From the NCBI GenBank assembly GCA_002389665.1, contig DGNO01000006.1, positions 30,488 through 94,487 of the forward strand: a stretch of DNA of 64,000 nucleotides, given 5' to 3'. Shown piece by piece: positions 41,585 through 51,801 of the stretch. A program made the position numbers and the translations under genes. The stretch is from Rhodobiaceae bacterium UBA4490. Lineage in GTDB: Bacteria; Pseudomonadota; Alphaproteobacteria; Parvibaculales; Parvibaculaceae. Within the stretch, counting starts at the first letter, position 1, and every line of letters starts with the position of its first letter. The notes beneath the pieces are model-generated. The model saw only the letters and a list, made by a program, of their open reading frames with translations. It had not been told where the DNA came from and ran no database searches.

Positions 41585-42040
41585 CTAGCTTACGCCGCAC
41601 CACCCCGCCCGCGCCCCGCCCTCATAAGGCCGCGCGAAACCGGCGGCGATCAGCCGCTCGGCAAGATCGCCGAGCTCCGCCTCGCGGACATGCGCCAGCA
41701 CCCGGCCGGCATATTTGCCGTAATGAATGCCCGAAAGCGCGACGGCCTTGCCTTCCACCCGGGAAAGCCAAGCCTTGGCGGCGCGGGCCTTTTCCTTTTC
41801 ATCGGGGCATTTACCGCGCAGCTCCGGCGTGTCGATCCCGGCAAGGCGCACCCGCACGAAGACATCCTGCCCGAGCCAGATGCGCGCCCGCACGTCGAGC
41901 GTGTCCCCATCCACCACGCGCACGACTTCGGCGGGAACGGGGCCTGCAAGCGTTTCCGCCGCGTGTGCGGGCACATTCGGCCCGAAAGCCGTCAAAAGCA
42001 GAAAAGCGCACACGCCCGCTATGAGGGAAAATCGACTCAT
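41585..42040 (-). CDS. Secreted thermonuclease-family protein
   Basis: 151 residues from ATG 42040. Signal peptide MSRFSLIAGVCAFLLLTAFG, cleavage near AHA. SNase core: VVDGDTLDVRARIWLG, LAGIDTPELRG (catalytic Arg/Glu region), HYGKYAGRVLAHV and a final LIAAGFARPYEGG. It hydrolyses nucleic acids with Ca2+ in well-studied relatives; the usual 140-150-residue core is complete. A possible minus-strand -10 TATAAAT lies upstream. Secretion implies periplasmic or extracellular DNA use. Confidence 0.9.
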   Translation of the reverse strand: MSRFSLIAGVCAFLLLTAFGPNVPAHAAETLAGPVPAEVVRVVDGDTLDVRARIWLGQDVFVRVRLAGIDTPELRGKCPDEKEKARAAKAWLSRVEGKAVALSGIHYGKYAGRVLAHVREAELGDLAERLIAAGFARPYEGGARAGWCGVS

Positions 42041-42110
42041 ACTCGATTTATACGAGAATGACCGTTTTAGCGCCAGCCCGGAAAGCGGCAAGCGGGCTAG
42101 GGACGCCAGA

Positions 42111-42797
42111 TCAGCGGCAATAGCCCCAGCCGCTCAGCTCGAAATGGAAATGGTCTTTGTGCCGGTCGTTATAGTCGGGGCCCAGCACGCCGCCGAAAAG
42201 CCCGCAGGCCCCGTCATGAACGCGGGCGAGAAACTCTCCTTCCGGCGTTTCCTTGCCCCAGTCCTCAAGCACGGTGATCCGCCGCCCGTCTTTCAACTCG
42301 AACCCCGCCACATCGATCGCGGCGGCACTGGCATGTTTCGAGCGCCGGCCTTCTTCGGCATTATTGACGTTACGGCAGGAATAGGTGCCGTAATGCAAAA
42401 CGCGGTTGACCGGGCTTGAAAGAACCTCTTCCGCGGCGGGCATCACCTCATGACGCTCCCAGAGAAGCAGCGAGACCATGGCCGGGCAAGCAAGGCGCAC
42501 ACCGCCGCCGTAATTCAGCTTGCCTTGAAGGAGCCGCAGCGCATGAAGCGCGCCGCAGCCTTCCTGCTTGGAAATGATGGCGTCATGGGCATAGGAAATT
42601 CCGTCCTCGCGCGCCGCCTCCTTCTCCATCACCGCGCGGCAGGCTGCCGGATCACCCGCAATCCAGCGCTGCTTCAGCGGCGTTGCGAAGGTGGGCTCAT
42701 GGGAAAGTTCGAGCGGGGCGAAGGGATTGTAAGGGGCGGGCAGGTTCCAGAGAACGAGAGCGCAGAACCCGGCCACGCCCAGCAGGACACCGAGCAT
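42111..42797 (-). CDS. Extensin-like C-terminal domain protein
   Basis: 228 residues. One N-terminal transmembrane helix (MLGVLLGVAGFCALVLWNLP) then an extensin-like C domain (about 45-228) with CRAVMEKEA, the paired cysteines CGALHALRLL and LACPAMVSLL, and the metal-like H-x5-D motif SKHASAAAIDVAGFEL plus HKDHFHFEL. These motifs resemble the D-Ala-D-Ala carboxypeptidase/VanY-type peptidase fold (His, Asp, His), so a peptidoglycan role is likely. Follows the DUF1674 gene by 31 bases on the same strand. Confidence 0.9.
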   Translation of the reverse strand: MLGVLLGVAGFCALVLWNLPAPYNPFAPLELSHEPTFATPLKQRWIAGDPAACRAVMEKEAAREDGISYAHDAIISKQEGCGALHALRLLQGKLNYGGGVRLACPAMVSLLLWERHEVMPAAEEVLSSPVNRVLHYGTYSCRNVNNAEEGRRSKHASAAAIDVAGFELKDGRRITVLEDWGKETPEGEFLARVHDGACGLFGGVLGPDYNDRHKDHFHFELSGWGYCR

Positions 42798-42828
42798 GAG
42801 CGCTGCCGTGGCAAACCGCGTCGGGCGT

Positions 42829-43065
42829 TCAGAAATCGCTCAGGATCCCTTTCTTTTCCCAGTCCCCGTAGCGGGTCGGCTCCGGCCCGTCCTGACCGCC
42901 AAGCTCACGCGGACGCGCGGCCTCCTGCGCGGCGCGCGCGGCGCGGCGCGCATCGGCTTCCGCCAGTGCCCGCTGAGCCGCGGGCGGCAAAAGCTTGCGT
43001 CTTTCTTCTTCCGAAAGCGGGGCCTCTTCAGGAGCACCCGTCTCTGTCTCGCTTGAATTGCTCAT
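42829..43065 (-). CDS. DUF1674 protein, SdhAF4-like
   Basis: 78 residues from ATG 43065 with GGAG upstream. The C-terminal block ELGGQDGPEPTRYGDWEKKG near 55-74 ending GILSDF is the DUF1674 signature. The eukaryotic relative, SDHAF4, helps assemble flavinylated SdhA with the rest of succinate dehydrogenase; I infer the same here. The N-terminal half is acidic/Ala rich and probably flexible. In Alphaproteobacteria this gene is regularly next to rsmB and htpX, as here. Divergent from htpX. Confidence 0.88.
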   Translation of the reverse strand: MSNSSETETGAPEEAPLSEEERRKLLPPAAQRALAEADARRAARAAQEAARPRELGGQDGPEPTRYGDWEKKGILSDF

Positions 43066-43192
43066 CACGCTCCAACATATAGAAAGATGCCCCAGCGGCG
43101 TCCAGCTTCCTATCGGCGTTCTGCCGGAGAAGGCAAGCGTCGGGTAAGAATCGGGCAAAAAGAAGAACGCTTATCGGATAGAGGTCCGGCAC

Positions 43193-44059
43193 ATGAATAT
43201 GGTCAAAACGGGCATGCTGCTTGCCGCCATGACGGCGCTTTTCATGGGGATCGGCTTCATGCTGGGCGGCGAGGCGGGCATGCTTCTGGCACTGCTCTTT
43301 GCCGGCGGCATGAACCTCTTTGCCTATTGGAATTCCGACAAGATGGTGCTGCGCATGTATGGCGCGCGCGAGGTGGACGAGGCCGCCGCGCCGGAATTCG
43401 TGCGCATCGTCCGCCAGCTTGCCGCGAATGCAGACCTTCCCATGCCGCGCACCTTCATCATCGAGACCGATCAGCCCAACGCTTTTGCCACGGGCCGCAA
43501 TCCGGAAAACGCCGCCGTCGCCGCCACCACCGGGCTTATTCGAATGCTCAGCCCCGAAGAGCTTGCCGGCGTCATGGCCCATGAGCTTGCCCATATCAAA
43601 AACCGCGACACGCTGATCATGACCGTGACGGCGACGATTGCCGGGGCGATCTCGATGCTGGCGAATTTCGCGCTCTTTTTCGGCGGGAGCCGCAACAACC
43701 CGCTCGGCATTGTCGGCGTCATCTTGATGATGATCCTCGCTCCGCTCGCCGCCGCGCTCGTGCAAATGGCGATCTCGCGCACCCGCGAATATTCCGCCGA
43801 TGCAGGCGGCGCGGAAATTTGCGGACGCCCGCAATGGCTCGCCTCGGCCTTGAAGAAGATCGAGCAGGGCGCTTCCCGCATCGACAATGAACCGGCCGAG
43901 GCCAACCCGGCCACCGCCCATATGTTCATCATCAACCCGCTGCATGCGCATAAACGCGACAGCCTCTTTTCCACGCATCCGGCAACGGCGAACCGCGTGG
44001 CCAAGCTGATGGAAATGGCCGGGCTCGGCACAGGCGCACCCAAACGCCCCTGGGGCTGA
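43193..44059 (+). CDS. htpX: Membrane zinc metalloprotease HtpX
   Basis: 288 residues. Two or more N-terminal transmembrane helices (about 5-45), catalytic zinc motif HELAH (His130, Glu131, His134), further helices (about 140-195), and the third ligand Glu in [12 protein letters not shown]. It degrades damaged or misfolded inner-membrane proteins together with FtsH in homologues. The family motif [16 protein letters not shown] sits just before the active site. Divergent from the DUF1674 gene; a GNAT gene is convergent after it. Confidence 0.95.
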   Translation: MNMVKTGMLLAAMTALFMGIGFMLGGEAGMLLALLFAGGMNLFAYWNSDKMVLRMYGAREVDEAAAPEFVRIVRQLAANADLPMPRTFIIETDQPNAFATGRNPENAAVAATTGLIRMLSPEELAGVMAHELAHIKNRDTLIMTVTATIAGAISMLANFALFFGGSRNNPLGIVGVILMMILAPLAAALVQMAISRTREYSADAGGAEICGRPQWLASALKKIEQGASRIDNEPAEANPATAHMFIINPLHAHKRDSLFSTHPATANRVAKLMEMAGLGTGAPKRPWG

Positions 44060-44076
44060 ATGGAAGACTAAGCAGC

Positions 44077-44622
44077 TTAAAGCGCCTGCCAGTCTTTCCG
44101 GCTCATCGCATAGATGAGGAAATCCGTGCCGCCCACATCGATGGAGCGGGCTTCATGTTCGCCGAGTTTTTCGGCAACGCGGCGCGAGGCGGCGTTTTCC
44201 GGGTGGATGATCGAACAGATCTCGTCCGGCCCCAGCGCCCGGAAGGCCATGTCCCGGCAGGCGCGCGCGCCTTCGCTCGCATAGCCCTTGCCCCAATGGG
44301 CTTTGTCGATGAACCAGGAAAGTTCAAGCCCCGGCCAGCCATCCGGATACCAAAGCCCGAGCCGGCCGAGAAACGCGCCGCTTTCCTTTTCTTCCACCGC
44401 CCAAAGCCCGTAGCCACGTAAATGCCAATGGCCGATCATCAGCGCGATGACGGACCAGCTTTCATCCGCGCTCACCGCGCCGCCGATCATATAGCGCATC
44501 ATGTCGGGATCGGCATGAAGGCGGGCAAGCGGGGCAACATCTTCCGCCCGCCACTGGCGAAGGCGCAACCGTTCCGTTTCAAAGGAAGGGGGAAAAGAGG
44601 CAAGGGACGCGGCAACAGACAT
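44077..44622 (-). CDS. GNAT-family N-acetyltransferase (RimJ/RimL-like)
   Basis: 181 residues. The RimJ/RimL-type opening TERLRLRQWRAEDVAPLARL and acetyl-CoA-binding loop HWGKGYASEGARACRDMAF (R/Q-x-x-G-x-G/A region) identify the GNAT fold; the C-terminal ENAASRRVAEKLG is the usual N-A-x-S motif. The acceptor is unknown. It is wedged between htpX and rsmB, which are usually neighbours, so it is probably an insertion. The ribosome binding site is weak. Confidence 0.92.
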   Translation of the reverse strand: MSVAASLASFPPSFETERLRLRQWRAEDVAPLARLHADPDMMRYMIGGAVSADESWSVIALMIGHWHLRGYGLWAVEEKESGAFLGRLGLWYPDGWPGLELSWFIDKAHWGKGYASEGARACRDMAFRALGPDEICSIIHPENAASRRVAEKLGEHEARSIDVGGTDFLIYAMSRKDWQAL

Positions 44623-44831
44623 GGAAGAAAGGCTTTCAGAAAAGCGTATCTATTTTCTTATTCCTTCCGATTTTCCCGGTGAAGCACCGGGCAGCAAGTC
44701 ACGTCGCGGTGATCGCCTGTTATTATTCTGTTTACAGATGAAACTTTCGCACCGGCAAAGCGCCTCCAATCCCTTCTTGGCCTGCGCCCTGCCATATGCT
44801 CTAACCGCGCCGAGAAACGAGTGAGAGCGCC

Positions 44832-46199
44832 ATGACGGACAAACCCGGCAAGAAGAACCAAAAGTCCCCGGCTCCGGTTAAATCCCGCCAGACAAGCGGG
44901 GTGCCCGCGCGCGTCGCCGCCCATGAGCTGATCGCAAGGGTGCTTTTCGACCGGATCTCACTGGACGAGGCACTCATCGCCTGCGAGCCCATGCTGGGCG
45001 CGCTCGAAACGAGAGACCGCGCTTTTGCCCGCGCCATTGCCGCCACCAGCTTGCGCCGGCTCGGCCAGATCGAGGCGCTGCTGGCGGGATTCCTCGACAA
45101 GCCGCTGCCGGAGCGGGCCAAACGCGCGGGGATCATTCTGATCGCCGCCGCCGCCGAACTTCTTTTTCTCGGCGTCAAACCCCATGCGGCGGTCAATGCC
45201 GCCGTGGGCGCCGCCGCGCTCGATCACAAAACACGCCCGCTTAAAAATCTGGTCAATGCCATTGCCCGGCGCATCGACCGGGAAGGCAAAGAGATCGTGG
45301 AAAGCCAGGACGCGGAAAAACTGAACACGCCTGCCTGGGCCTGGGAAAGCTGGCAGCGCGCTTACGGGGAAGAGACCGCGCGCGCCATCGCAAGCGCGCA
45401 TCTGAAAGAACCGCCGCTCGATTTTTCGGTCAAGGAAGACGCAAAAGGCTGGGCCGCGCGGCTGGAGGGCACGGTTCTGCCGACGGGCAGCGTGCGCCTT
45501 GCCAAAACCGCCGCGGTTGAAAAACTGCCCGGTTTTAAAGCGGGCGGCTGGTGGGTGCAGGATGCCGCCGCGGGACTGCCCGCCAAAATGCTGGGCGATG
45601 TAAAAGGCAAAGACGTGCTCGATCTGTGCGCCGCGCCCGGCGGCAAGACCGCCCAGCTTGCCGCGGCAGGCGCCCATGTGACCGCCCTCGATAAATCGGC
45701 AAGCCGCCTTGCCCGCATCCGCGAAAACCTGAAACGCCTTTCCCTTGAGGCCGAGCTGATCGGCGCCGATGCCCTGCGCTGGAAACCGGAGCGCAGCTAC
45801 CCGCTCATTCTGCTCGATGCTCCTTGCTCGGCGACGGGCACCGCCAGGCGCCACCCGGACGTGCTGCATCTGAAAAGCGCCGGTGACATCGCCAAACTTG
45901 CCGATCTGCAATTCCGCCTCTTAAGCAAAGCGCTCGGCTTTCTTGCCCCCGGCGGCACGCTCATCTATTGCACCTGCTCGCTGGAAGAAGCCGAAGGCCC
46001 GGCCCAAATCGAAAAGCTGCTGCGCAACCGCAAGGACATTGCCCGCCTGCCCATTGCGCCCGGCGAGCTTGGCGAAGACGCGGACGCCCTGGCCCCGCTC
46101 ATCACGGCGCAGGGCGATCTGCGCACCCTGCCCGCCCATTTCGAAAGCCTTGGCGGACTTGACGGCTTTTATGCCGCCAGACTCCAAAAGCTAGCCTAA
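44832..46199 (+). CDS. rsmB: 16S rRNA m5C967 methyltransferase RsmB
   Basis: 455 residues. N-terminal NusB-like RNA-binding domain (about 25-165: RVAAHELIARVLFDRISLDE), then an SAM methyltransferase: LDLCAAPGGKTAQLAAAG, VTALDKSASRL, the releasing Cys in LLDAPCSATGTARRHPD, and the catalytic Cys in LIYCTCSLEEAE. Both cysteines of the RNA m5C mechanism are present. The N-terminal extension (about 20 residues) is Lys/Pro rich. Start ATG 44832, GAGAG upstream. A dps-like gene follows. Confidence 0.94.
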   Translation: MTDKPGKKNQKSPAPVKSRQTSGVPARVAAHELIARVLFDRISLDEALIACEPMLGALETRDRAFARAIAATSLRRLGQIEALLAGFLDKPLPERAKRAGIILIAAAAELLFLGVKPHAAVNAAVGAAALDHKTRPLKNLVNAIARRIDREGKEIVESQDAEKLNTPAWAWESWQRAYGEETARAIASAHLKEPPLDFSVKEDAKGWAARLEGTVLPTGSVRLAKTAAVEKLPGFKAGGWWVQDAAAGLPAKMLGDVKGKDVLDLCAAPGGKTAQLAAAGAHVTALDKSASRLARIRENLKRLSLEAELIGADALRWKPERSYPLILLDAPCSATGTARRHPDVLHLKSAGDIAKLADLQFRLLSKALGFLAPGGTLIYCTCSLEEAEGPAQIEKLLRNRKDIARLPIAPGELGEDADALAPLITAQGDLRTLPAHFESLGGLDGFYAARLQKLA

Positions 46200-46329
46200 G
46201 ATACTGATTTTATTGGGGAACAAGGTTTCTTTAGAAGCGTTCTTGCTTGTGAATGATCCAGTCACTTCCGGCCCCGGGGCACCCTCCTCCCGCTCCTGGC
46301 AGGCTGGCAAGAAGATGAAGGAGAACGTC

Positions 46330-46839
46330 ATGAGTAAGGTTGCTGCCCTGAAAGAAAGTCCTCGCGAATCCCACATTCATACCGGCATCAAGGATGAAGA
46401 ACGCAAGAAGCTCGCCGATGCGCTGGGCGGCGTTCTCGCCGATACCTGGGTGCTGCTCGTCAAGACCCAGGGCTTCCACTGGAATGTGGTCGGCCCGCAT
46501 TTCTACGGCCTCCACAAACTGACCGAAGAGCATTATGAGGATCTCTTCGCCGCCCTCGACGATCTGGGGGAACGGATCCGCGCGCTCGGCCATTTCGCGC
46601 CGCAGAGCCTTTCCGAGGTTTCCGAGCTTTCCTCCATCAAGGAACAGGAAAACCCGGCAGCCGCGGATAAAATGATCCATCAGCTCATCGACAATCACGA
46701 GAAAATCGTGCGCCGGCTGCGCAATGCCGCCGAACATGCCGACAGCGCCGGCGACAAGGCGACGGACGACCTCCTCACCCAGCGCCTCGAAAAACACGAG
46801 GAAGCGATCTGGATGCTGCGCGCGATCGTCAGTGAATAA
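46330..46839 (+). CDS. dps: Dps-family ferritin-like DNA-protection protein
   Basis: 169 residues from ATG 46330 (AAGGAG upstream); an in-frame upstream start at 46213 is unlikely. Dps dodecamers store iron and shield DNA under starvation and peroxide. Ferroxidase residues are in TQGFHWNVVGPHFYGLH (His), HYEDLFAALDDLGERIRALG (Asp, Glu), typical of the family. A Lys/charged N-terminal tail (RESHIHTGIKDEERKK) may contact DNA. A terminator follows. Confidence 0.94.
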   Translation: MSKVAALKESPRESHIHTGIKDEERKKLADALGGVLADTWVLLVKTQGFHWNVVGPHFYGLHKLTEEHYEDLFAALDDLGERIRALGHFAPQSLSEVSELSSIKEQENPAAADKMIHQLIDNHEKIVRRLRNAAEHADSAGDKATDDLLTQRLEKHEEAIWMLRAIVSE

Positions 46840-46870
46840 CCTCACCCCCCTGAAACGCGCTCAGCGCTTC

Positions 46871-46908
46871 CGGGCGGCGTCTCTCCTTCTCCGCGCCGCC
46901 CGTTTTTT
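46871..46908 (+). terminator. Terminator after dps
   Basis: CGGGCGGCG (46871-46879) pairs with CGCCGCCCG (46894-46902), followed by TTTTTT (46903-46908). Confidence 0.85.
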
Positions 46909-47054
46909 GTCTGAAGGCCCTTTTTTGTCTAAAGACTGCGGCCGGTGACCGGCAGGCACAGGCCCCGGCCCTTGCGCCAAGTTTGCTTGCGCGCCCGGAA
47001 TCGCGCTGTTAAGCATGGACCTTAAGAGAAAGACCCCTTAGGCAGCACGAGTAA

Positions 47055-47714
47055 ATGAGCCAGAGCATCAAGATCGCCCCGTCCATCCTGTCCGCCGATT
47101 TCGCCCGTCTGGGCGAGGAAGTGCGGGCCATCGACGAGGCCGGCGCCGATTACATCCATGTCGATGTCATGGACGGGCATTTCGTCCCCAACATCACGAT
47201 CGGCCCGAATGTGGTCAAAGCGCTCCGGCCGCACTCGAAAAAGACCTTCGACGTGCATCTCATGATTGCCCCGGTCGATCCTTATATCGATGCCTTTGCC
47301 GATGCGGGCGCCGATATCATCACCTTTCATCCGGAAGCGGGCGCCCATATCCACCGCACCATCCAGTCGATCAAGGCGCGGGGCCTGAAAGCGGGCCTCT
47401 CGCTCAACCCGGCCACGCCGCTGAATGTGATCGATCCGATTTTGGAAGATCTGGACCTCATTCTCGTAATGAGCGTTAATCCGGGCTTCGGCGGACAATC
47501 CTTCATCGAATCGAGCCTGCCGAAGATCGAGGAACTGCGCCGCCGCATCGACGCCGCCGGAAAGGCGATCGACCTGGAAGTGGATGGCGGCATCAATATG
47601 GAAACCGCGCCGCGCGTCATCGCCGCAGGCGCGGATGTCCTGGTTGCGGGCACCGCCACCTTTAAAGGCGGCCCGTCCGCCTATGCGAGTAATATCAAGG
47701 CCCTGCGCGGCTGA
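47055..47714 (+). CDS. rpe: Ribulose-phosphate 3-epimerase
   Basis: 219 residues. Interconverts ribulose 5-phosphate and xylulose 5-phosphate. TIM-barrel motifs: [15 protein letters not shown], the metal His/Asp of [34 protein letters not shown] and the second catalytic Asp in [12 protein letters not shown]. Length normal. It begins a run rpe, heparinase, purH with short gaps. Confidence 0.96.
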   Translation: MSQSIKIAPSILSADFARLGEEVRAIDEAGADYIHVDVMDGHFVPNITIGPNVVKALRPHSKKTFDVHLMIAPVDPYIDAFADAGADIITFHPEAGAHIHRTIQSIKARGLKAGLSLNPATPLNVIDPILEDLDLILVMSVNPGFGGQSFIESSLPKIEELRRRIDAAGKAIDLEVDGGINMETAPRVIAAGADVLVAGTATFKGGPSAYASNIKALRG

Positions 47715-47726
47715 ACCAGCGCCGAA

Positions 47727-47772
47727 GGCCTTGAGCGAGGGAGCCGCACGAAGCGGGTTTAGGCCTTGAGCG
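47727..47772 (+). repeat. 12-base direct repeat before heparinase start
   Basis: AGGCCTTGAGCGA occurs at about 47727-47739 (as AAGGCCTTGAGCGA) and again at 47761-47772, about 34 bases apart. The second copy contains the TTG used as the heparinase start. It may be a chance short duplication. Confidence 0.45.
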
Positions 47773-49649
47773 AAGAGCTTGCCGCATCACGCGCGCCGAC
47801 CAAAGGCGCCCGGTCCGAACATCACATCATGCCCCCGGGCAACCGGACGGCGGACCTGATTGTCGCCGCAGCCCGGCGCACGCTCGATCATGCGCTCGCT
47901 TATATTTACGGCACCCGCGCCTATGGCCTCACGCTGCGCGGGCCGATGCCGGACCATATGGTCCATTACCCCAAAGACCTGCGCCCCGGCCGCGCCGATA
48001 AAGGCGCCGCTCTCATGCATGGCCGCTTCGACCTGCCGGGGGGCCAGGTGCGCGTCACCGACACCTCGCCCTTTCTGGCGGAACCGCCGAGCGAAACCTG
48101 GGCCGAAGAACTGCACGGCTTTTCCTGGGCCCGGCACCTTTCCGCCCGGGGCGATGCCCATGCGCGCCAATTCGCAAGGCTGCTCATCGAAGACTGGATC
48201 GCCACAAGCGGGCGCTGGCATCCCATCGCCTGGCGCCCTCATGTCATCGGCCGCCGGCTCATCTCCTGGGTCGCCAATGGCCGGCTGATCATGGAAGACA
48301 GTGAACTCGTCTATCGCTCGACACTCCTGCGCAATATGGCAAGTCAGGCCCGGCATCTCGCCCGCGTGGCGGGCGGCGCCCCGGCGGGCGAGCCGCGGCT
48401 TACCGCGGCGCTCGGCCTTGCCTTTTCCGGTCTTTGTCTCTCGGACGGACCGAAGCGGCTCGCCAAGGGCCTTTCCCTCGTCTGCCGGGAGCTGCGCGAG
48501 CAGATCCTGCCCGATGGCGGCCATATCAGCCGCAGCCCCGCCGCTCAGCTTTCCATCCTGCTCGATCTCGTCTCGCTGCGCGAAGCGCTGATCGCAAGGC
48601 GCCAGGAAGTGCCGATGGATGTGCGCAACGCCATCGACCGGATGATGCCGATGCTGCGCTTCTTCCGGCACGGCGACAGCAAGCTGGCGCTGTTCAACGG
48701 CTCGAACGAAGGCCCGGACGGGGCGATCGATGCGGTGCTCGCCTATGACGACACGAAGGGCAAGCCCTTCGGCTTTGCCCCCCATTCAGGCTATCAGCGC
48801 CTCTCGGCGGGCAAATCGACGCTGCTTATCGATACCGGCCCGCCGCCGCCCGGCCGCTATTCTCATGACAGCCACGCCGGCTGCCTTTCCTTTGAACTGA
48901 GCGCCGGGCGCTGCCGCCTCGTCGTCAATTGCGGCGACACGCGCCTTTTCGGCCCGGACTGGCGCGCGGCGAGCCGGGCGACCGCCGCTCATTCGACCAT
49001 GGTGGTCAACGACACCTCCTCGGCCCGCTTCACGCAAGGCGCGATGGCCCATCTCCTGCTCGGGCCCCGGCTCATGGAAGGGCCGAGCCGGGTGGAAAGC
49101 CGGCGCAACGAAACGGCGGACGGGATTTGGCTGGAAGCCAGCCATAACGGCTATCAGAAGCTTTTCGGCCTGATCCATGGCCGCCGGCTTTTCCTGGCCG
49201 CAAATGGCGAGGATTTGCGCGGGGAAGACCACCTCCTGCGCATCACTGACGACGATACCCCGCCCTGGCATCCCGATTACTGGAAGAAGAAGACCGAGGG
49301 CGAAGCCTTTGCCCTGCGCTTTCATCTGCACCCGGAAGCGCGCGCCTCGCTTGCCCATGACGGTTCCAACGTGCTCGTCATGCTGCCGAACGGAGACGGC
49401 TGGCAGTTCCGCGCAAGAGTGCTAGGCGGCGGGGAAAGCACGCTCGCGCTTGAGGACAGCGTCTATCTGGGCGGCGGCGAAACTACCCGCCGCTCCGAGC
49501 AGATCGTCGTCTCCGGCCATGTCTTCAAGGACGAGGCGAAGGTGCAATGGGCCTGGCGGCGGCTCTCGAACGCCCGCCCCGCAAAGGGCGAGGAGGCCGA
49601 AGTGCCGGAATTCCCGGAACTGACCCCCGCCTCCCCGGTATCGGACTAA
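47766..49649 (+). CDS. Heparinase II/III-family protein
   Basis: 627 residues if translation starts at the TTG 47766; ATG 47829 would shorten it by 21 residues and has no better ribosome binding site. An all-helical N-terminal half (about 30-330, [20 protein letters not shown]) and a beta-sandwich half (about 340-600, [36 protein letters not shown]) match the PF07940 architecture of polysaccharide lyases. Proteobacterial members next to purH are widespread, with substrate unproven. No signal peptide is visible at the start, so cytoplasmic location is likely. Confidence 0.9.
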   Translation: MSEELAASRAPTKGARSEHHIMPPGNRTADLIVAAARRTLDHALAYIYGTRAYGLTLRGPMPDHMVHYPKDLRPGRADKGAALMHGRFDLPGGQVRVTDTSPFLAEPPSETWAEELHGFSWARHLSARGDAHARQFARLLIEDWIATSGRWHPIAWRPHVIGRRLISWVANGRLIMEDSELVYRSTLLRNMASQARHLARVAGGAPAGEPRLTAALGLAFSGLCLSDGPKRLAKGLSLVCRELREQILPDGGHISRSPAAQLSILLDLVSLREALIARRQEVPMDVRNAIDRMMPMLRFFRHGDSKLALFNGSNEGPDGAIDAVLAYDDTKGKPFGFAPHSGYQRLSAGKSTLLIDTGPPPPGRYSHDSHAGCLSFELSAGRCRLVVNCGDTRLFGPDWRAASRATAAHSTMVVNDTSSARFTQGAMAHLLLGPRLMEGPSRVESRRNETADGIWLEASHNGYQKLFGLIHGRRLFLAANGEDLRGEDHLLRITDDDTPPWHPDYWKKKTEGEAFALRFHLHPEARASLAHDGSNVLVMLPNGDGWQFRARVLGGGESTLALEDSVYLGGGETTRRSEQIVVSGHVFKDEAKVQWAWRRLSNARPAKGEEAEVPEFPELTPASPVSD

Positions 49650-49768
49650 GGTTCACCCTTCACATAAACGGCAGGATTGCCGCAGGCAGGCCCCGCCCGC
49701 TTGGCGCGGGACGCGCTTTCATGCTATCGCCCTCCTCAATTGTCCTCCCGCCAACAAATGAGCCAATC

Positions 49769-51370
49769 ATGCCGCACGCCAAAGCAGCCGATATTCAGCC
49801 CATCCGCCGGGCGCTGATCTCCGTTTCCGACAAGACGGGGCTGATCGAATTCGCCACCGCCCTCAATGAGGCGGGCATCGAGCTGGTCTCCACCGGCGGC
49901 ACCGCCCGGGCGATCAAGGAAGCAGGCCTGCCGGTCAAGGACGTCTCGGACCTGACGGGCTTTCCGGAAATGATGGACGGAAGGGTGAAGACCCTGCACC
50001 CCATGGTGCATGGCGGGCTTCTGGCCGTGCGGGACAATGAGGATCACAAGTCCTCCATGGAAGTGCATGGCATTGCCCGCATCGACCTTCTAGCGGTCAA
50101 TCTTTATCCCTTCGAGGAAACCGTGGCGAAGGGCGCGGATTACGAAACCTGCGTCGAAAATATCGACATTGGCGGCCCGGCCATGATCCGCGCCGCGGCA
50201 AAGAACCACGACTATGTGACCGTGCTGGTGGACGGCGCCGATTATGCGCAGGTGATCGCCGAGATTACGGAAGAAGGCGGCACGACGATGAAGACCCGCC
50301 GCGCCCTTGCCCATAAAGCCTATGCGCGCACCGCCGCTTATGACGCCGCCATCTCCAACTGGTTCGCCGATGCCCTGAAAGAAGAAGCGCCGACCTACCG
50401 CGCCATCGGCGGCACGCTGAAACAGTCGCTGCGCTACGGCGAGAACCCGCACCAGAAGGCGAGCTTCTATGTCACCGGCGAAAACCGCCCGGGCGTTGCC
50501 ACCGCCGAGCAGGTGCAGGGCAAGGAGCTGTCCTACAACAACATCAACGACACGGACGCCGCCTTTGAATGCGTCGCCGAATTCAACCCGGAAGAAACGG
50601 CCGCCGTCGCCATCATCAAACACGCCAATCCTTGCGGCGTCGCGATGGACGGCTCGCTAGCAGAGGCCTACCGCAAGGCACTGAAATGCGATCCGGTCTC
50701 CGCCTTTGGCGGCATCATCGCGCTTAACCGCACGCTGGACGGGGAAACGGCGGAAGAAATCGCCAAAATCTTCACCGAAGTCATCATCGCCCCCGATGCC
50801 GATGAAGAGGCGCGCAAGATCATCGGCGCGAAGAAGAACCTGCGCCTGCTTGTAACGGGCGGCCTGCCCGACCCGCGCGCGCCGGGCCTTTTCGTGAAAA
50901 CCGTGGCCGGCGGCTTTCTTGCCCAGACCCGCGATAATGGTGTGATCGACGATCTCGACCTTAAAGTCGTCACCAAGCGCAAGCCGGGCGCGCAGGAACT
51001 GGCGGATCTGAAATTCGCCTTCCGCATCTGCAAGCATGTGAAATCGAACGCCATCATCTATGCCAAGAACGGCGCCACCGTGGGCATTGGCGCAGGCCAG
51101 ATGAGCCGCGTGGATTCGGCGCGCATCGCCGCGCGCAAATCCGAAGACGCGGCCCGCGAGGCAGGCGAGACCGAAGCGCTGACCAAAGGCTCGGTCGTTG
51201 CCTCCGATGCCTTCTTCCCCTTTGCCGACGGGCTTTTGTCTGCAGCGGAAGCGGGCGCCACCGCCGTCATTCAGCCGGGCGGCTCCATGCGCGATGAAGA
51301 AGTCATCGCGGCGGCGGATGAAAAAGACCTCGCCATGGTCATGACCGGCATGCGCCACTTCCGCCACTAA
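49769..51370 (+). CDS. purH: Bifunctional IMP cyclohydrolase / AICAR transformylase
   Basis: 533 residues from ATG 49769; an in-frame start near 49721 would add 16 residues of low plausibility. Last two steps of purine synthesis. N-terminal cyclohydrolase (about 1-200: [41 protein letters not shown]) and C-terminal transformylase ([36 protein letters not shown], catalytic His in the NP-C-G region). The gap before it (49650-49768) shows no convincing riboswitch. Downstream Nudix gene starts 14 bases later. Confidence 0.96.
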   Translation: MPHAKAADIQPIRRALISVSDKTGLIEFATALNEAGIELVSTGGTARAIKEAGLPVKDVSDLTGFPEMMDGRVKTLHPMVHGGLLAVRDNEDHKSSMEVHGIARIDLLAVNLYPFEETVAKGADYETCVENIDIGGPAMIRAAAKNHDYVTVLVDGADYAQVIAEITEEGGTTMKTRRALAHKAYARTAAYDAAISNWFADALKEEAPTYRAIGGTLKQSLRYGENPHQKASFYVTGENRPGVATAEQVQGKELSYNNINDTDAAFECVAEFNPEETAAVAIIKHANPCGVAMDGSLAEAYRKALKCDPVSAFGGIIALNRTLDGETAEEIAKIFTEVIIAPDADEEARKIIGAKKNLRLLVTGGLPDPRAPGLFVKTVAGGFLAQTRDNGVIDDLDLKVVTKRKPGAQELADLKFAFRICKHVKSNAIIYAKNGATVGIGAGQMSRVDSARIAARKSEDAAREAGETEALTKGSVVASDAFFPFADGLLSAAEAGATAVIQPGGSMRDEEVIAAADEKDLAMVMTGMRHFRH

Positions 51371-51384
51371 AGGCATGGGCAATC

Positions 51385-51801
51385 ATGGAACGCGAAGCCA
51401 CCCATGCCATTGCCGTTAAAGCGCATATCTGGCGCGCCGGGAAACTCTTGATCCTGAAGCGCCAGGAAAACGATGAAGAATATGGCGGCTACTGGGACAT
51501 TCCCGGCGGCCGCCTTTTGCTTGGCGAAGACGCGCGCCAAGGTCTTACGCGCGAAGTGCGCGAGGAAACGGGACTGGCCCCGCAAAAAATCCGCCCGCTC
51601 ACCGTCTGGGATTATGAAGCAGGCGGCACGAAGGTCGTCGGCCTCTCCTTCCTTGCCCGCACTGAGGAAGAGAAGGTGCGCCTTTCAGCCGAACACAGCG
51701 CCTATGCCTGGATGGCCCCGGAAGAAATGAGCGCCTACCGCTTTGCCGCCAATCTCGAAAAAGAAATTTCCTGGATCATCGAAAAAGGCTGGCACCTTTA
51801 A
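51385..51801 (+). CDS. Nudix hydrolase
   Basis: 138 residues. The Nudix box reads GGRLLLGEDARQGLTREV then REETGL, matching Gx5Ex7REUxEExGU. An N-terminal strand KAHIWRAGKLLILKRQEN and PGG immediately before the box complete the fold. Substrate (nucleotide sugar, dNTP or similar) cannot be predicted. It is 14 bases after purH; its stop overlaps the convergent MFS stop by four bases. Confidence 0.9.
   Translation: MEREATHAIAVKAHIWRAGKLLILKRQENDEEYGGYWDIPGGRLLLGEDARQGLTREVREETGLAPQKIRPLTVWDYEAGGTKVVGLSFLARTEEEKVRLSAEHSAYAWMAPEEMSAYRFAANLEKEISWIIEKGWHL

Noticed and set aside
49650..49768. Possible riboswitch or attenuator before purH
   Set aside because: I looked for conserved purine or ZTP-type elements and found no convincing paired core; GC-rich sequence alone is not enough.
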